Origin: Pomphorhynchus laevis
Taxonomy: Eukaryota > Acanthocephala > Palaeacanthocephala > Echinorhynchida > Pomphorhynchidae
Assembly (NCBI GenBank): GCA_012934845.2
Contig: WNNJ02000678.1
Span: 62,001-126,000, forward strand
Direction: 5' to 3'
Length of the DNA stretch: 64,000 bases
Position 1 is the stretch's first letter, and each line of letters begins with the position of its first letter. The notes under the pieces are model-generated. The model saw only the letters and a list, made by a program, of their open reading frames with translations. It had not been told where the DNA came from and ran no database searches. Below are positions 22,200 through 35,000 of the stretch, piece after piece. The position numbers and the translations under genes are program-made.

Positions 22200-22690
22200 T
22201 AATTTAATATGTTCGACGCATACTCCATCTATCCCAACAGCGTTGCGTAACATCATGTGTTATTACAAACAAGCATTGACTATAAATCCGTTTCGCTTGA
22301 TCACAAGAAAATATCATTATATACACCAAAATCAACATAAAAATATCAATAAAATGGGTAATCTTGATTATTCTCGCCTTAATCGTCCAATTTATGAGAG
22401 CAGTCTTAAATGTCTTAACGTCTGTGGCCATCACGATTTCCGACGGTAGTCGATTCCAAGCATTTGCACAACGATGAGACAACCGATCCAACCGTGAACT
22501 GCGACCATGGGAGGATATCCTCAACAACAGGGATGACCTCTGTGGCATCGTCTATCGTTGATAACCACTGAATGGGTAGAATATCCATCCGAACCGTTGG
22601 CGATATGCCACATTACTAACATATCTAGGATATACACTGCCATCAACAATGCCGAGCAATTGGGTTGCATTTCATCTAAACTCTGGCAGT
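22200..22690 (-). mobile_element. LINE family F 3' end (Jockey/CR1 group)
   Basis: Minus strand: NATQLLGIVDGSVYPRYVSN, AYRQRFGWIFYP, then RLSHRCANAWNRLPSEIVMA (RT C-terminus) and a basic/hydrophobic tail ending RRTY. Only the end of ORF2 remains. Confidence 0.7.
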
Positions 22691-22831
22691 TAGAGTTATT
22701 ATATAAAGAATGAAAATGTGAATACCATTAATGTAATCAAATTCAAGAAGAAAGAAGGCTGTTTATTTGCGAATTAACTAATGTCAACGATCTGCTCTGT
22801 GAATTATACGCTTTACATCAGATAAGCGACT

Positions 22832-23433
22832 TCCGCCGTATCATGACATCCGCCGTATCCGCCCCCTTATCGACTTCCGTTCTTGTATGTCTCTTCTTTC
22901 ATCGCTTCTTTTCCCTAAAATCGATTACTGCCTTAGCCTTTTCGCCAATTCTCCAATATCCATCATCCTACCCCTACAACGAATAATCAACACCGCCGTT
23001 CGTGTGCTCTTTCGCCTCCGTCGCTTCGACCACACATCCACATATTTTGCCCAACTCTCCTGGCCCACCATCCACATCCGCATCAAACTCCGCCTTCTTC
23101 TCATTACTTTTCGTCTCATCGCTGTCGGCTCCCCATCGTTCATCAACCTTCCTTTCTTAGACGATACTCGCCCCACCTCGCTATCGCTTCGTTCCTGTCA
23201 TACCCTCTTACTCCACGTTCCTAATTACTCCAACAACTACGGTCTCCGATCCTTCCTCGTCGCCGCCTCACTCGCCTGGAATCAACTCCCTCTCGACGTC
23301 CGCCGCGCTCCCTCTTTTATCACATTCAAACACCTCCTCCGTTCACACCTTCTCGACGCCTGATTCACAGTTTTGTTTTTGTTGTGGTCATGTAAGCGTG
23401 CGCTGGCACGCATTTGCCACATTAAAATAAATC
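22832..23433 (+). mobile_element. LINE family A copy, short 3' fragment, nearly identical to copy A1
   Basis: Thumb/C-terminal coding region (22887-23363, 158 codons open, FPKIDYCLSLFANSP ... SHLLDA) plus the 3' hairpin and T-rich tail. Among the best preserved copies. Confidence 0.88.
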
Positions 23434-24020
23434 TTTTTTTTTTCGTGTACACACTCAGACAATTTTGCGGAAAATAGTTTCGTAGATTGATTAAGAAGGA
23501 TTTCACTGTTGTATCATACCGTAAAACCCTACTCGATTGAATTTTATTTATAAATAAGGTCTAACTAATAGGCCTTATGGCCCTTAACTTCGTTCATTAG
23601 ATATTTGAGTTAATCTGGCCTTCGGCGTCGTAACTTTACGTTGTCATTGTTCTCAGCTTTACTCCTTTCACATGCTGCTAGTATACATTTTTGAACTATA
23701 CTATGGTAGAGTATGCTCTTCTCCGCAATAGAAATATCAGTGCTAAATCAATCAATGATTAATCAACTTTATCAATACATGCTTTTCTACTTATTAGTTC
23801 TATTTAGTTAGTATACCCAGTAACACACACCAAATAGTATACTACTGGCTTGTATTTACGCAAAAGTGACTACTCTTAGACTACGCCACTATGTATGCTG
23901 CCCACTTTCATATTCGTAAATGTAAAACCAATACAACTGCGGTCACTGTGGATTTAATATGCGCACTTTTCTGACGCCACATGAAAAATGAGATTTCTAA
24001 GATTTAGGTAATTGACAACT
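23434..24020. other. Non-coding
   Basis: No gene or repeat recognised. Confidence 0.45.
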
Positions 24021-24024
24021 TCCG

Positions 24025-24240
24025 TTATCTTCTTAAATAGTTGTAATGAATAACAAGCATTGACGCCACGACAATAGACTCCAAGTATGGAATATTTTCC
24101 AAGATTATAGAAATTTTGTCAGTAATAACTAACGCCTTGTCATCAGGTTGAAAGTAATTCGCGAAAATACAAGTTTCTATTATTATTCCAATACATACCA
24201 AAGCCAAAAGGCTATTCAGGCAGAGTCCAAAAAAAGAAGA
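24025..24240 (-). CDS. Hydrophobic ORF, possible membrane-protein exon remnant
   Basis: Minus strand, ~70 codons to a stop: FFFFGLCLNSLLALVCIGI (membrane-like segment), ANYFQPDDKALVITDK, then LESIVVASMLVIHYNYLRR. The alternation of hydrophobic segments recalls invertebrate chemoreceptors, but no diagnostic motif is seen. LINE C lies immediately upstream, so any 5' part has been displaced or lost. Confidence 0.25.
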   Translation of the reverse strand, partial: SSFFGLCLNSLLALVCIGIIIETCIFANYFQPDDKALVITDKISIILENIPYLESIVVASMLVIHYNYLRR

Positions 24241-24264
24241 AAAGCAAATGGTCAGTCAACGTAG

Positions 24265-25221
24265 CTAATTAGGATATTCCAGTGGTAGTGTTGAATGGCG
24301 GTATTGTCCACGTATCAATTTGTAGCATCGTGATTTAAACGTTCTCAAACTGGGGGCTGCAACGACTTCCTCAGGCAACGAATTCCACATGTTAATTCCT
24401 CTTCTTGAGAGTCTATACACTTTTGGTAATCTGCCAAATCTAAATTTATACAAGACTCTGCTATGTCCCCGCAACTGATCTACCCGCCTAGTGATTACAT
24501 CGGTGGGATAACCTACCACATCATTCGACATATGCCATAGACATAGCATTTCCAAGGATATGAACCTCTCACGTACCGACAACATCCCAATACGACTTAG
24601 ACGTACATAATAGTCAATACCACTTAAGCCAATACAAATCCTCGATCCGCGCCTAAGAATATACTCTAGGTCTAATAGTTCTTGCTTAGTGACAGGGAAA
24701 CAAGCCAGAATGCAGTACTCCAAATGTGACCTGACGAGGGAGATAAATAACCTCTTGAACATATGACAGCTTAACCTGAGGAATGCATTTTTAATACAAT
24801 ATAACGCCCTAGTAGCTTTACCTAGAAAGAAGTCGCTGTTCAACTTTGTTTCCAAGGATCGATGGACAATAATCCCTAAATCCTTATGATGAGACACTTT
24901 CTTTAAGACAATATCTCCAATATAGTACCTTAGAGTTTCAATCGGGCGACCTGGTTGCATGAGGACACATTTATCAACATTCAACCGTAGTCCGGTAGAA
25001 TCGCACCACTTGATCAGGGAGTTTAGATCATTTTGTAACGATACTCGATCAGCATGACTTTTAATGATCGACCAAATCTTTAGATCGTCTGTAGAAGCTA
25101 GATGAGAGCATGATAAGCGGAGTAGCAGATCATTAATGAAAATTATAAAGAGCATTGGGCCAAGGACTGATCCCCGCGGTACGCCAGAATTAACATTCAC
25201 CGAATAAGTAAACACAATCAC
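24265..25221 (-). CDS. LINE C RT palm/thumb, 318 open codons
   Basis: The longest open frame in the window. SGVPRGSVLGPMLFIIFIND (motif B), HLASTDDLKIWS (catalytic box, STDD in place of FADD; both Asp kept), LNVDKCVLMQPG, HHKDLGIIV, SHLEYCILACF, then the C-terminal WNSLPEEVVAAPSL. It lacks the N-terminal RT half, which lies in other frames upstream. Confidence 0.85.
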   Translation of the reverse strand: MIVFTYSVNVNSGVPRGSVLGPMLFIIFINDLLLRLSCSHLASTDDLKIWSIIKSHADRVSLQNDLNSLIKWCDSTGLRLNVDKCVLMQPGRPIETLRYYIGDIVLKKVSHHKDLGIIVHRSLETKLNSDFFLGKATRALYCIKNAFLRLSCHMFKRLFISLVRSHLEYCILACFPVTKQELLDLEYILRRGSRICIGLSGIDYYVRLSRIGMLSVRERFISLEMLCLWHMSNDVVGYPTDVITRRVDQLRGHSRVLYKFRFGRLPKVYRLSRRGINMWNSLPEEVVAAPSLRTFKSRCYKLIRGQYRHSTLPLEYPN

Positions 25222-25287
25222 ACAAACTCGGAAAGACCTATTCGATAAAAATTGCCTGACCCACTCACAAATATATGAATGGAGTCC

Positions 25288-26271
25288 TTAGTGATACAGT
25301 AAAGACACTATGCCGTCGTGTGGTACCCTATCAAAAGCTTTCGAAAAATCAAGGAATACTGTATGAACCTGAAACCCAGCCCCTAGAGCATCAGCCAATT
25401 TTTCACATGCAGTTATTAAGACATGAACGTCCGATCCTGAAACCATGTTGAGATTCAACCAATATGTGATTACGATCCAAATGATCCCTGATTCTACTAG
25501 CAATGATACTTTCTAAAAGTTTGCAGAATATGCTAGTCAAGCTAATGGGCCGATAGTCCGCGCAAAAGCTAGCAGGATGTTTGCGGGAATATGCACCACA
25601 ATTGCACACTTCCAACTGTCAGAAATCCAAGAAGTGTCCAAGTTGTATCTGAAGAACAGTTAAATCATTGCTCAGTACGTTCGCTAGGGATTTGACGAGG
25701 AAGGGAGCAACATTGTCTGGTCCCGGAGATGTAAACGGATCGATCTTCATAACCTCGTTCAACACCTCATCCACTCTGAGTAGACGAACACAACACCGAT
25801 GATCTACCGGAACATACTTCCAATTAAAGTCATGCAGTTTGTTAGAGGTCAAAGCCCGTAAGAAGAATTTATCAGCTAAATGTTGGGCGATTGGAGGCGG
25901 ATCGGTCAAAGTTTTAGTTGGCGTTTGGATTGAGCTAATTGTGGTGACAAGAGTTCTGTTGTTTCTTACATAAGACCAAAACCTCCTAGGATTCAAAGAT
26001 GCATCACTGGCTATTCTATCTTCGTACGAATAGCGTTTCTGAAGTTTGAGCCGATTGCATAAGTTCCGAGAGTCGATGTAGCACGTTTGGAAGCAGGAGA
26101 ACGCTTAAATTCGCGCCACAATTTGTTGCGGGATCTGATAGTATCAAGAAACTCTCTGTCGAACCAAGGAGGATGCCCATGCTTGGACTTGCAGGCACGT
26201 AGCGGAGCAAAGATATCAGAAATTCGCTTCAATTCATCATAGAGCATATCAAAGACTACTGGAACCTCCAA
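25288..26271 (-). CDS. LINE C RT N-terminal half and linker, broken
   Basis: From 26271 downwards: APLRACKSKHGHPPWFDREF linker; 25996-25619 with RFWSYVRNNR, SPGPDNVAPFLVKSL; 25615-25403 with ADYRPISLTSIFCKLLESII (RT motif 1) and SQHGFRIGRSCLNN; 25503-25288 with HTVFLDFSKAFDRVPHDGI (motif A, catalytic D). Adjacent pieces are in different frames. Confidence 0.8.
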
Positions 26272-26364
26272 ACCGAAGTGAATACGAAGACTTTTACAGA
26301 TACCCTTTGGGAAGCTTGCAGCTAGTTGACTAGCATTAACACCTATACAACAACGTTTTTAAAA

Positions 26365-26937
26365 TTAGTGTTTTGTGAGGCCCTGTTGAACAGCGACAGT
26401 CTCATAGAGAGAGTACACAGTGATCGCTATTGCCAATTGGTATGTCATAACGACACTCCAATTGGCAATAGCGATCTTAATAAAGACCAAATCGAGTATA
26501 GAATGCGTCCCTGTCACACAAGTAGGTTCTTTAATATGTTGAACTAGTAGCATCTTGAGTAACAGAAATTCACTCAGTACTTTCCCAATTCCGTGAATTA
26601 GTCGTGAATGACTATTTTTCCAGTCATTTTGAGGGATATTGAAGTCACCCAGAAGCAACATCAGAGGATACGAAGATAAACTCAGCAAATGTGGTTTAAG
26701 AGAGTCAAATCTTAATGCATAGGACGGAGAACGATAAAGGACACAGAATCGGGATCGTTGACCATTTCCCAATGTAAAAGCAAGACCTATAAAGGAAGAA
26801 CCAATATCGTCGCGAAAAGAAAAGATATTCGATACCAAAAGACTATTTCGCACATAGGCGGCTACCCCACCTCTACGTTTACCACATAATTTCAGGAACT
26901 GAGCCAGGAGACTACGAACACTGTTTAGAGCTAGCAT
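26365..26937 (-). CDS. LINE C endonuclease, partial
   Basis: KRRGGVAAYVRNSLLVSN, RSRFCVLYRSPSY, LMLLLGDFNIPQND (GDFN metal motif), THSILDLVF, then loss of the SDH block. The N-terminal NxRS/ITES part appears deleted, because MLALNSVRSL joins almost directly to the GGVA block. Confidence 0.78.
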   Translation of the reverse strand: MLALNSVRSLLAQFLKLCGKRRGGVAAYVRNSLLVSNIFSFRDDIGSSFIGLAFTLGNGQRSRFCVLYRSPSYALRFDSLKPHLLSLSSYPLMLLLGDFNIPQNDWKNSHSRLIHGIGKVLSEFLLLKMLLVQHIKEPTCVTGTHSILDLVFIKIAIANWSVVMTYQLAIAITVYSLYETVAVQQGLTKH

Positions 26938-27417
26938 ACGGAACTAATGAAGAATGAGTCTCAGGGGTAATTGATGGTCGTCGATGATTTCGAGGAATCA
27001 CTCCATGTTGTTTATTATTCGAAAGGTTAAGTATTTGTCGTAGATTATCTATAGGCCCTTTACGATAATCTGACTAGCCTTTGGAAGATCCTTAACGCTC
27101 TCAATTAGCGGGGCTACTATAGGAGCAACACATAAACTGCAGCGGGGATGCAGTAGCTGCGGGTAAGCACACGGACGCCCAATCACTACCCAGTGGATAG
27201 TTTTGAGAACAATCTTTGCCCGAGGAAGGGTTAACAAGAGTTGACAAATAAACATTCGCATGCTTGAGAGCGGAACATTTGTCATCTACAGCAAAACCGA
27301 CGTCGCTCGAGTCCTTATTATTATTTTACTAGTAAAGTAGTTAAATATATGTATTTATTAAATTATTTAAATGATTTTGAAGAAAGCCAATATAATTACA
27401 AATTGTTGCAATTCTTA

Positions 27418-28330
27418 AATTGACTAATAAATAACAGACGTTGTATCAGAATAAGGATTAGAGGTCATCAGGAGGAACTGCTATCAGGTTTCGGCCCCTA
27501 ACTCCTCTACCCAACATAGCAGCGGGGCCAATACATGATAATGATGTATTTCCTCTGAAATAGTTTCTTATTCTAATACAAAGTATATTTTATTATTCAT
27601 CTATAAAAATTTTCCGCTAATGATTTTAAATTTATTTTTAATATTATTGTGTTGATTTACATATTTTACTATTTTCTGTTTGATGTTATTTTTATAGTAA
27701 CCTAGTTTAAAATATGTATCTATTAAATTATTTAAATGATTTTGAAGAAAGCCAATATAATTACAAATTGTTTCAATTTTTAAAGTTTCAATATTAAATG
27801 TATTATATTTAATATTGTATGGTATTGGCTTTCATATTTTATATTATATAGTATGCATGAATGCTCATGTAAAAATATGTTGTAAATTTAAAAGTGTCAT
27901 ATTTACGATATAAATTAAAAGTAGTTTTAATTGATCTTAATTTAATGTACATATCTAGATATATACCTTCTTTATCATTAATATTGGTTTTATTAAGAAT
28001 GATGCTATCTGGATAAATTTGTTCGCTTATTGAATAAAAATTATTTTAGTTAAAGACACATATATCCTCAATGTATCGAAACATATTTCATATCTTTATA
28101 TTGTTTAGATTTAGCTTTTAGACAGTTATGAACAAATTCATATTCTATAAAGCTTAAAAACAAGTCAGCTATAATTGGGCTACTATTACCACCCATTGGA
28201 ACACCTTTTACTTGTCTAAATATAGATGTCCATACTTTTAAATAATTTTGATTTATCAAAATATTAAAGGATTTTATCCATATATTTACTTGAAAATTAA
28301 TTAAAAAAATTACTATAAAAATTAATTAAT
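27418..28330 (-). mobile_element. Penelope-like element P2: terminal repeat plus RT fragment
   Basis: Low end: P2 terminal repeat (about 27418-27560), then, read on the minus strand, an RT fragment with [19 protein letters not shown] (motif B) and EYEFVHNCLKAKSK, followed by a degraded HEHSC block. Intact [10 protein letters not shown] boxes are seen in the sister copies at 37.8 and 39.4 kb. GxPMG plus RYIDD is a Penelope-like RT pattern; the exact PLE lineage is inferred. Confidence 0.7.
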
Positions 28331-28790
28331 TTAATTTTATTGCTCTTTTGATATTTGTTTTTGCAGATCATGTTATCATGCATTTTACTTCTCCATTTCA
28401 ACTTTAGGATGCATTAAATTGTTTTCTTTAACAAATTTAAAACTCTTTTATAACTTTGATCAGTCTTTATAAATAAATAGGTGCATTTACATTTAGAATC
28501 TAAATATTGATGCTTATTCAGGTTTGATTAATTTGTTAAAGTCATAATTTTATCTATAAATTTTTATTTGATGGTTTAATTTTTTTGATAGGCGTTATAG
28601 TTATTATAACATGTATATGTATATCTTTTATATCATACATATGTCATCAATGTATCGAAACTTTATACCTTTATTTAATTATATTATTTTTTAAAACAGT
28701 TATGAACAAATTCATATTCTTTAGAGCATTTAAATAATATATGAATAATATTACTCTTTGTACCACTTCATTTCATAATAATCAAGCATC
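28331..28790 (-). mobile_element. Further decayed P2 RT fragments
   Basis: A second short copy of the P2 palm region is visible around 28625-28740 (catcaatgtatcgaaac, cagttatgaacaaattcat). Decayed beyond reading as protein. Confidence 0.5.
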
Positions 28791-29023
28791 CTAGATATTG
28801 ATATTATTTATAAGTGTTTAATATTTTTTTAATAAATAAAAATAAATGCTAATAAATTAAATACATACGGTTTTAGAAATAGCAAGTATCGTTTTTATAA
28901 AATTTTGTAACGACTGTTTTAATTTGTACGTTTTATTTTTTAGATAGAGAATCGATATTTTTAGTTTTGTACAATTTTGGACTTAGATGAAGACGTAGTT
29001 TTTATTTAATTAAATCAAAGGAC

Positions 29024-29069
29024 ATGTCGATACATTCGTCGATTTCGAATTGCAACGCACCTTATTCAA
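29024..29069 (+). CDS. RALGPS: RALGPS exon 1 (candidate start)
   Basis: ATG followed by [15 protein letters not shown] and donor a|gtaaga. Phase 1, which fits exon 2 starting at 32464 after gatttag. Chosen because of the good donor and matching phase; no homology helps at this variable N-terminus. An alternative start is the Met at 32502 within exon 2. Confidence 0.55.
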
Positions 29070-32000
29070 GTAAGATATGTTTTACTATTTTCAATTCTTA
29101 ATGTTAATTTAACTTCAATTTTTAAAAAGGTGCACTACATTTAGTCTAAACTTTCACATTAGATTTAACAAAACAGAAATAAAAATATATTGTCTATTTA
29201 TCTTATTAAGTCATTTAATATATAAACTTAAGAAATTCAAATTGAAAGAATCCGATAATGAGTTATTGTATTTTAATTAAAATACAATTAAATACACATA
29301 AATATAAATATTAAATATTCAAACATATTAAGTATACATATTAAATGTATATCAATTATATCATCATGATCAACAAATGAGATAGAAGACCAATTTTTTT
29401 GTTAGTGTTCTATGTTGTTTGCTGACTACAACAAACTTTCAATCGCCGACTAATGTCCTTTGTTATCTCGGAATGTAGATAATGTATCATAAAGTTGCTG
29501 AAGAAATCGTCTAAAAAGTTGTATTACATTTCATTTGTTGATCATGATAATATAAAGTTGATGATATAAAAGCTTTCATGACATCAATTAACGTTATATA
29601 TCTTGTTTGTCATAATAAGTAAAATGAATTAAAAGTTAAATATACTTTTTAATCAATTTCGATGATCGATTTTATTGTGAAGGATATTGTACACAATCTA
29701 ACAAATCATCTTACACCGGAGGAAGAAGCCGTCCTTTATCTGGATTCTAACTATATTTCAAAAAATAGTCATGGGTTCACAAAATTCGCGCATATGCGCA
29801 CTTACAAGCCCATATATCCTTAAAGCAGTGGCTAAGGTCGCCGAACGCTTGACAGACATATCCCGTGACCAACCCTGTCTAAAGATCAGTAGACAATTTT
29901 ACTATAAAATTATATCATTAACAATGAGTTTGCATTCGAGGATGGTATTTATGATCAGGTTGATAAGCCATGGACTTACCTTTAGGTCTAACGCTTGCCA
30001 ATGTTTATATAATCGATTGGGAGGAATACACGTGCGACTATATTCTAAACCTCGTGAGATGGTAGGGATCTGCTAATGTTGTGTTTATGATTTTTAATGT
30101 TGATCCATCTACGCCCTATGCATTGAATAAGTTAAATTTTCGTGAGTATTGCAATACAATGGAATATAAGTTTCAAGTTTACTTTTCACAGCCTATAATT
30201 CATATGCTTACAAAATGTGATGATAGAAAAAGAAAAATAAGGATTTATTTTTACGTGGCAAATGCGTGCTGGCGCACGCTTACATGACAACAACAAAAAA
30301 CAATAATCTAAGTCATGTGCCGAGAATATGGGAACGGATGTATTTGAATGTGACACATGAGGGAGAGCGGCGGACGTCGAGAGCTAGCTGATTCCAGGCG
30401 GTTGGGTCGGCAATGAGGAAGGATCGTAGACCGTAGTAATTGGAGTAATTGGGAACGTAAAATAAGAGGCAATGACGGGAACGCAGTGATAGAGAGGTAG
30501 GACGAGTGTTGTCTAAGAAAGGGGGTTTTCAAACTTTGGAGAGCCGACAGCGATGAGACGAAAATTGACGAGAATGAGGCGGAGTTGGATGCGGATGTGG
30601 ATGGTAGGCCAGGCGAGCTGGGCAAGATGTGTGGATGTGTGGTCGAAGCGACGGAGAACTCCAACTCGAATGTTGGAGTTCAAGATGATGTCATACAAAC
30701 TAGCGTTTACTGCAAACCAGGTATTCCTACCTGTTATCTAACTAGCAATGATATGTTCATTCCGGTATCTAGCTATCATAGAGCGAAATTGCGTGTGTGG
30801 TGCTAAAACATAATACCTGGAGTGGTATGTAAGGATACTGTTTAGACAATCGGAATATTAGAAAAAGGTAAGGTTGAAAAGTCATCAGCCATATGTGAAA
30901 TACTCTCTAATGTGAAAGATGCTTGCTGGAATAAACTCAAAAATGGTTTCCATAAATCAGGTATCTATAATATAAATATTTAACATAAAAAACCTACAAT
31001 TCTATATGGGTTTTTCAAAATTAGACCTAAATATCTTTCTGCTAGACATGTATATTGCATTCCCTGTACCGATTGTAATAGCTCAAATGTTAGTCAAACA
31101 GCATAACATTTGAACATGAAGAACATCAAACAACATCATTATTCCTTTAAGCGCGTGGGTGTTAGCACGGCAATTATGAACCACGTTTTGGATACCAACC
31201 ATAATATTTATTTCGAAGGGACAGTTGCTTTTTGTCTTGCTTTGATTGTTATAAGGTACATACAAAACAGAAAGCTCAAGAGTTAGACAAACGGATCTCT
31301 CAATTTGAATACAATCGTAAAAGCGCTGCTTCTTTCAATTTATTGCTTATTCTTCGTTCCTATGTTACGTTATGGTTATGACCTTTGTGTAATGATCGAA
31401 AGAACAAGATGGCGGGTATACCCAATCTCGGGAATCCGCGAGAATCTCAAAGTAAAAGCGCTGTTTCTTTATATTAAAAATTATCAGTTAAGGTCGTCAG
31501 TAAATGCTTTAAAGACGACTAAGGAACGCCTTCTTAGCTAGATGTTTTAGACTGAGCTCTATGATAAGAGAGCCTGAATTAAGCCTCGGTATAGTTGAAA
31601 ACAGCAAATCTCAAAACTTTGAACAGTAAGTCCGTTTCTTGTTATACGAAAGTGAGCTTAGTCGGTTACTTATGATCGCAACGTCTGGATGAACTTGATT
31701 TGCGGACTATCTCCACGGCCAAACATTCGTTCAAATGATTACAACTTGTATATTGTTGTATTATCTGTGAAGACAATATAATGTAATCAGCTAATATCAA
31801 GAGGAAAAACTTCAAAAAGAAAAATTTCGTCCCTCAAAAGATTTAAATATATCCACATGGAGAAATCATAAGTAATGAAAAATGCAATTTGCTATTAGGC
31901 AATGCAATTTTGAAAACGAAAGCAAACAATACGACTGTATTGGCGATATAATTTTGAAAAGAAAAAAACTTCTATGAACGAGAATTAGGACGGCAGATCT

Positions 32001-35000
32001 AAGAATTAAAACGAAGACGCAGGACATTCTAAACAGTTAAGCTGAAATTATTTTAATCCAAAATAAGTTAATTAAATTTTAATTATTTTTTAGCTATTAG
32101 TGTGAATTATAGATACGAGAAAAAGTCTTTATTTAAATTAAACAATTAATTGACTGTTACGTCCTCTTAAAATCAATCTGGTTTGTTTTCATTAAAAATC
32201 TACAACTCGATCTTGATTTTTCAAAATTAGACCTAAATATCTTTTCTGTCGGACATGTATAGCGCATTCATTGCTGGTTAATTTGAAGAGGACGTAACAG
32301 TCGATAGCAACTTTATTTTATTGTGGACTATATTTTAGTAAAAACGAATTCACAAGTTTTTTCATTTTTTAATTTGTTGATAGATGATTATAGTTTTCAA
32401 GTTTTAATATTTTTATAATTCCAATTATTTTCTTAAATTTATCATGCATAATTGACGATTTAGAATTATCTCAATCATCTTCCGACTCATCATGCAGTTC
32501 GATGACAGACGAACGATATGCAAGCTGTAGACCTAACAAAGTTGTTATAATTCACGGGAATAAGACAAATGCTAGAGGAAATTCGATTAGTGTTTCCAAA
32601 CCAATTAAAGGTTTACTATCCAGCACTCCTGATGTATCAAATCGAGAATATGATTCTAAAGTATTTGATATTCTTCTAGTCGATCCGGATGATTTTGCAG
32701 TTCGTTTACTATTTCTTGGTTGATATGTTCACTTTATTTATTTTAGACCCAAATAACACTAATGGATTGGCCAGTATTCAAAAGCATTACTTTAGATGTA
32801 AGTTAAAAATAAAGTTTAGTTTATCTGAGTCTCAAATAAAAATAAAAAATGAAATAAACAATTAAAAATTGATAATGCATATTGCTATTTAAAATATTAA
32901 TTATTAAATTATAACTATGTTATTTGCTTTATGTTTAATATTTCATTTGTTTCAGTATAATTTTTGGAATTTGCCCGTAACGCTAAATGTCATTTTATGA
33001 TTCCGGTGATAATTTATTTATTACCGGAATTATTAATTATTTATAATTTATTTAATTTATTTTTTTGTATAATTTATTTTATTAATTCAATTTATTTGCG
33101 TTTTACGCAAAATAAAATAAATACAAATTAAAATATTTATAAACAACGTTTTTAAATGCTGCTTATACTGTTTAATAAAAGCTAATTTTAAAATTGTTCT
33201 ACCTTGTAAATATCTCGACCTTTCATTATATAGACTTTTGAAGATACAAGGATTTATCTCTGTTGCCGATTTAAATTTTTCAATCGAAGAGCGAATAAAT
33301 TAATCGCTCACACCATATAATCAAGTTCCTATAAATTTTAAACATCTTTTGTCTTTAGCTGTGCTAGTTTGTGCTAACTTTGTTCTTGTTTTATGTTTTC
33401 TCTATCGCAATTAATATTGATTTCTTTTAGTAATCATGAATAATCAAAGTGGTTAATAATTTTTAAAACGATATCATTAACGCGATATCATTTTATATCA
33501 TTAATGATATCAATTTTATCATCAAATTAAATCATCTGACTCTAATCTTCAATCTTTTTTTGATTTTCTCTTGATAGAAAAGCTTATTTTCTGTAAATGT
33601 TTTAATAAATTATAATAATAAATTATAATATAATTTAATTATATTATTAAAACATATTATATTATAATATTATAATATTGTAATTATATTGTAATATAAT
33701 TAAAATTTAATATTAATTATTAATTTAATATTAATTATAAATTATGATCATTTTAATTTTGCAATTTTATATAATTAATATAATTAAGACTTTTCAAATT
33801 TACAATTTTGTAATAATTATTTAATTAATTGTTTAAGTAAACAATTTGTTAATTCGTTCAATAATTTATAATAATTTAATTATGATCACTTCCAAGGATT
33901 TGTAGACAAAAGGCTATGACAAGCTGAAAAATCTCGAGTTTTTCTAAAATTACACGTTTATAATCGTTTAAATATTATATAAGATACAGCTAATCTACAT
34001 TTATTTAGTGCCTGCTGATTTGGTAAGTCTACCTCAAAGTCTTCAAGCGTTTTAATTTACATGCACTTGTATTTGAAAATAACTATTAGCTATGATTTTT
34101 AGTAAAATTAATCTTTGTAGCCAATTTATAAATATAATAGGTGAGTTTAAAGTAAAACTCAATATGATATTGAGCATATACTGTACATTGTTTTGTTTAA
34201 TAATTATCGCTAAATTATAAAATTATTCTTTTAAAAAAATGTTTTTGTGATTTTACAAAATAAGCAATGCATTACAAATATATTTAACAAAATAATGTTA
34301 TTGAATTGTTTTATTTATTCGATTTAAAAGAAAACACTGCAATTTTTAAAGCATTTCTAAATAAACATTTAAATTGTCTACTTTGCTTATAGGAGTTGAC
34401 TAGTTGTGCATGGAATGTTAAATGTAAATTACAAAAGGCTTACAATGTGGTGCAGTTCATTCGAAGATTTAATCACGTAAATCTTTAAGATTAAATTAGA
34501 TTATTATCAAAGAAAAGATTAAATTTAAGAAAAAATTATAAATCGTTAATAATAAATAACAAATGGTGTCTACAGTTGTTTGTATTTTAGACAAACTTTT
34601 GGGTTCAGAAAGAGATTCTTCACGCGCAGTCACATAAAAGTAGAGTTGAAATACTTTCACGTATGATTAAAGTAGCTAAGGTAATATTTGTTAATTTTAA
34701 ATAGTGCATTACAACTATTACCTTTCTAGAAATTATTGGATGTCAATAATTTGAATGGTTTAATGGCAGTGGTCACTGCTTTACTAAGCGCTCCAATATA
34801 CAGACTTGATTCTTGCTGGAATGTATGTTTAGCTTTTCATTATTCTACCTTAAGTTTGCCTGTTGCTGACATTTTAGTCAATATCAAGACGTGATCGGTT
34901 AGCGTTTAACTCACTTACAGAGTTAGTCTCGGAAGAAGAAAATCGACGAAAATTGCGTAGCCATTTGGCAATGACTTCTCTGCCATGCATTCCATTTCTC

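Larger units (their letters stand above)
24258..27310 (-). mobile_element. LINE family C (Jockey/CR1 group), ORF1 remnant to 3' end
   Basis: Minus strand: ORF1-like remnant (27310-26950), endonuclease with GGVAAYVRNSL and LMLLLGDFNIPQNDW, linker (HPPWFDREFL), RT and C-terminus (MWNSLPEEVVAAPSLRTFK). Four main open pieces. GC-richer than its surroundings. Confidence 0.87.
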
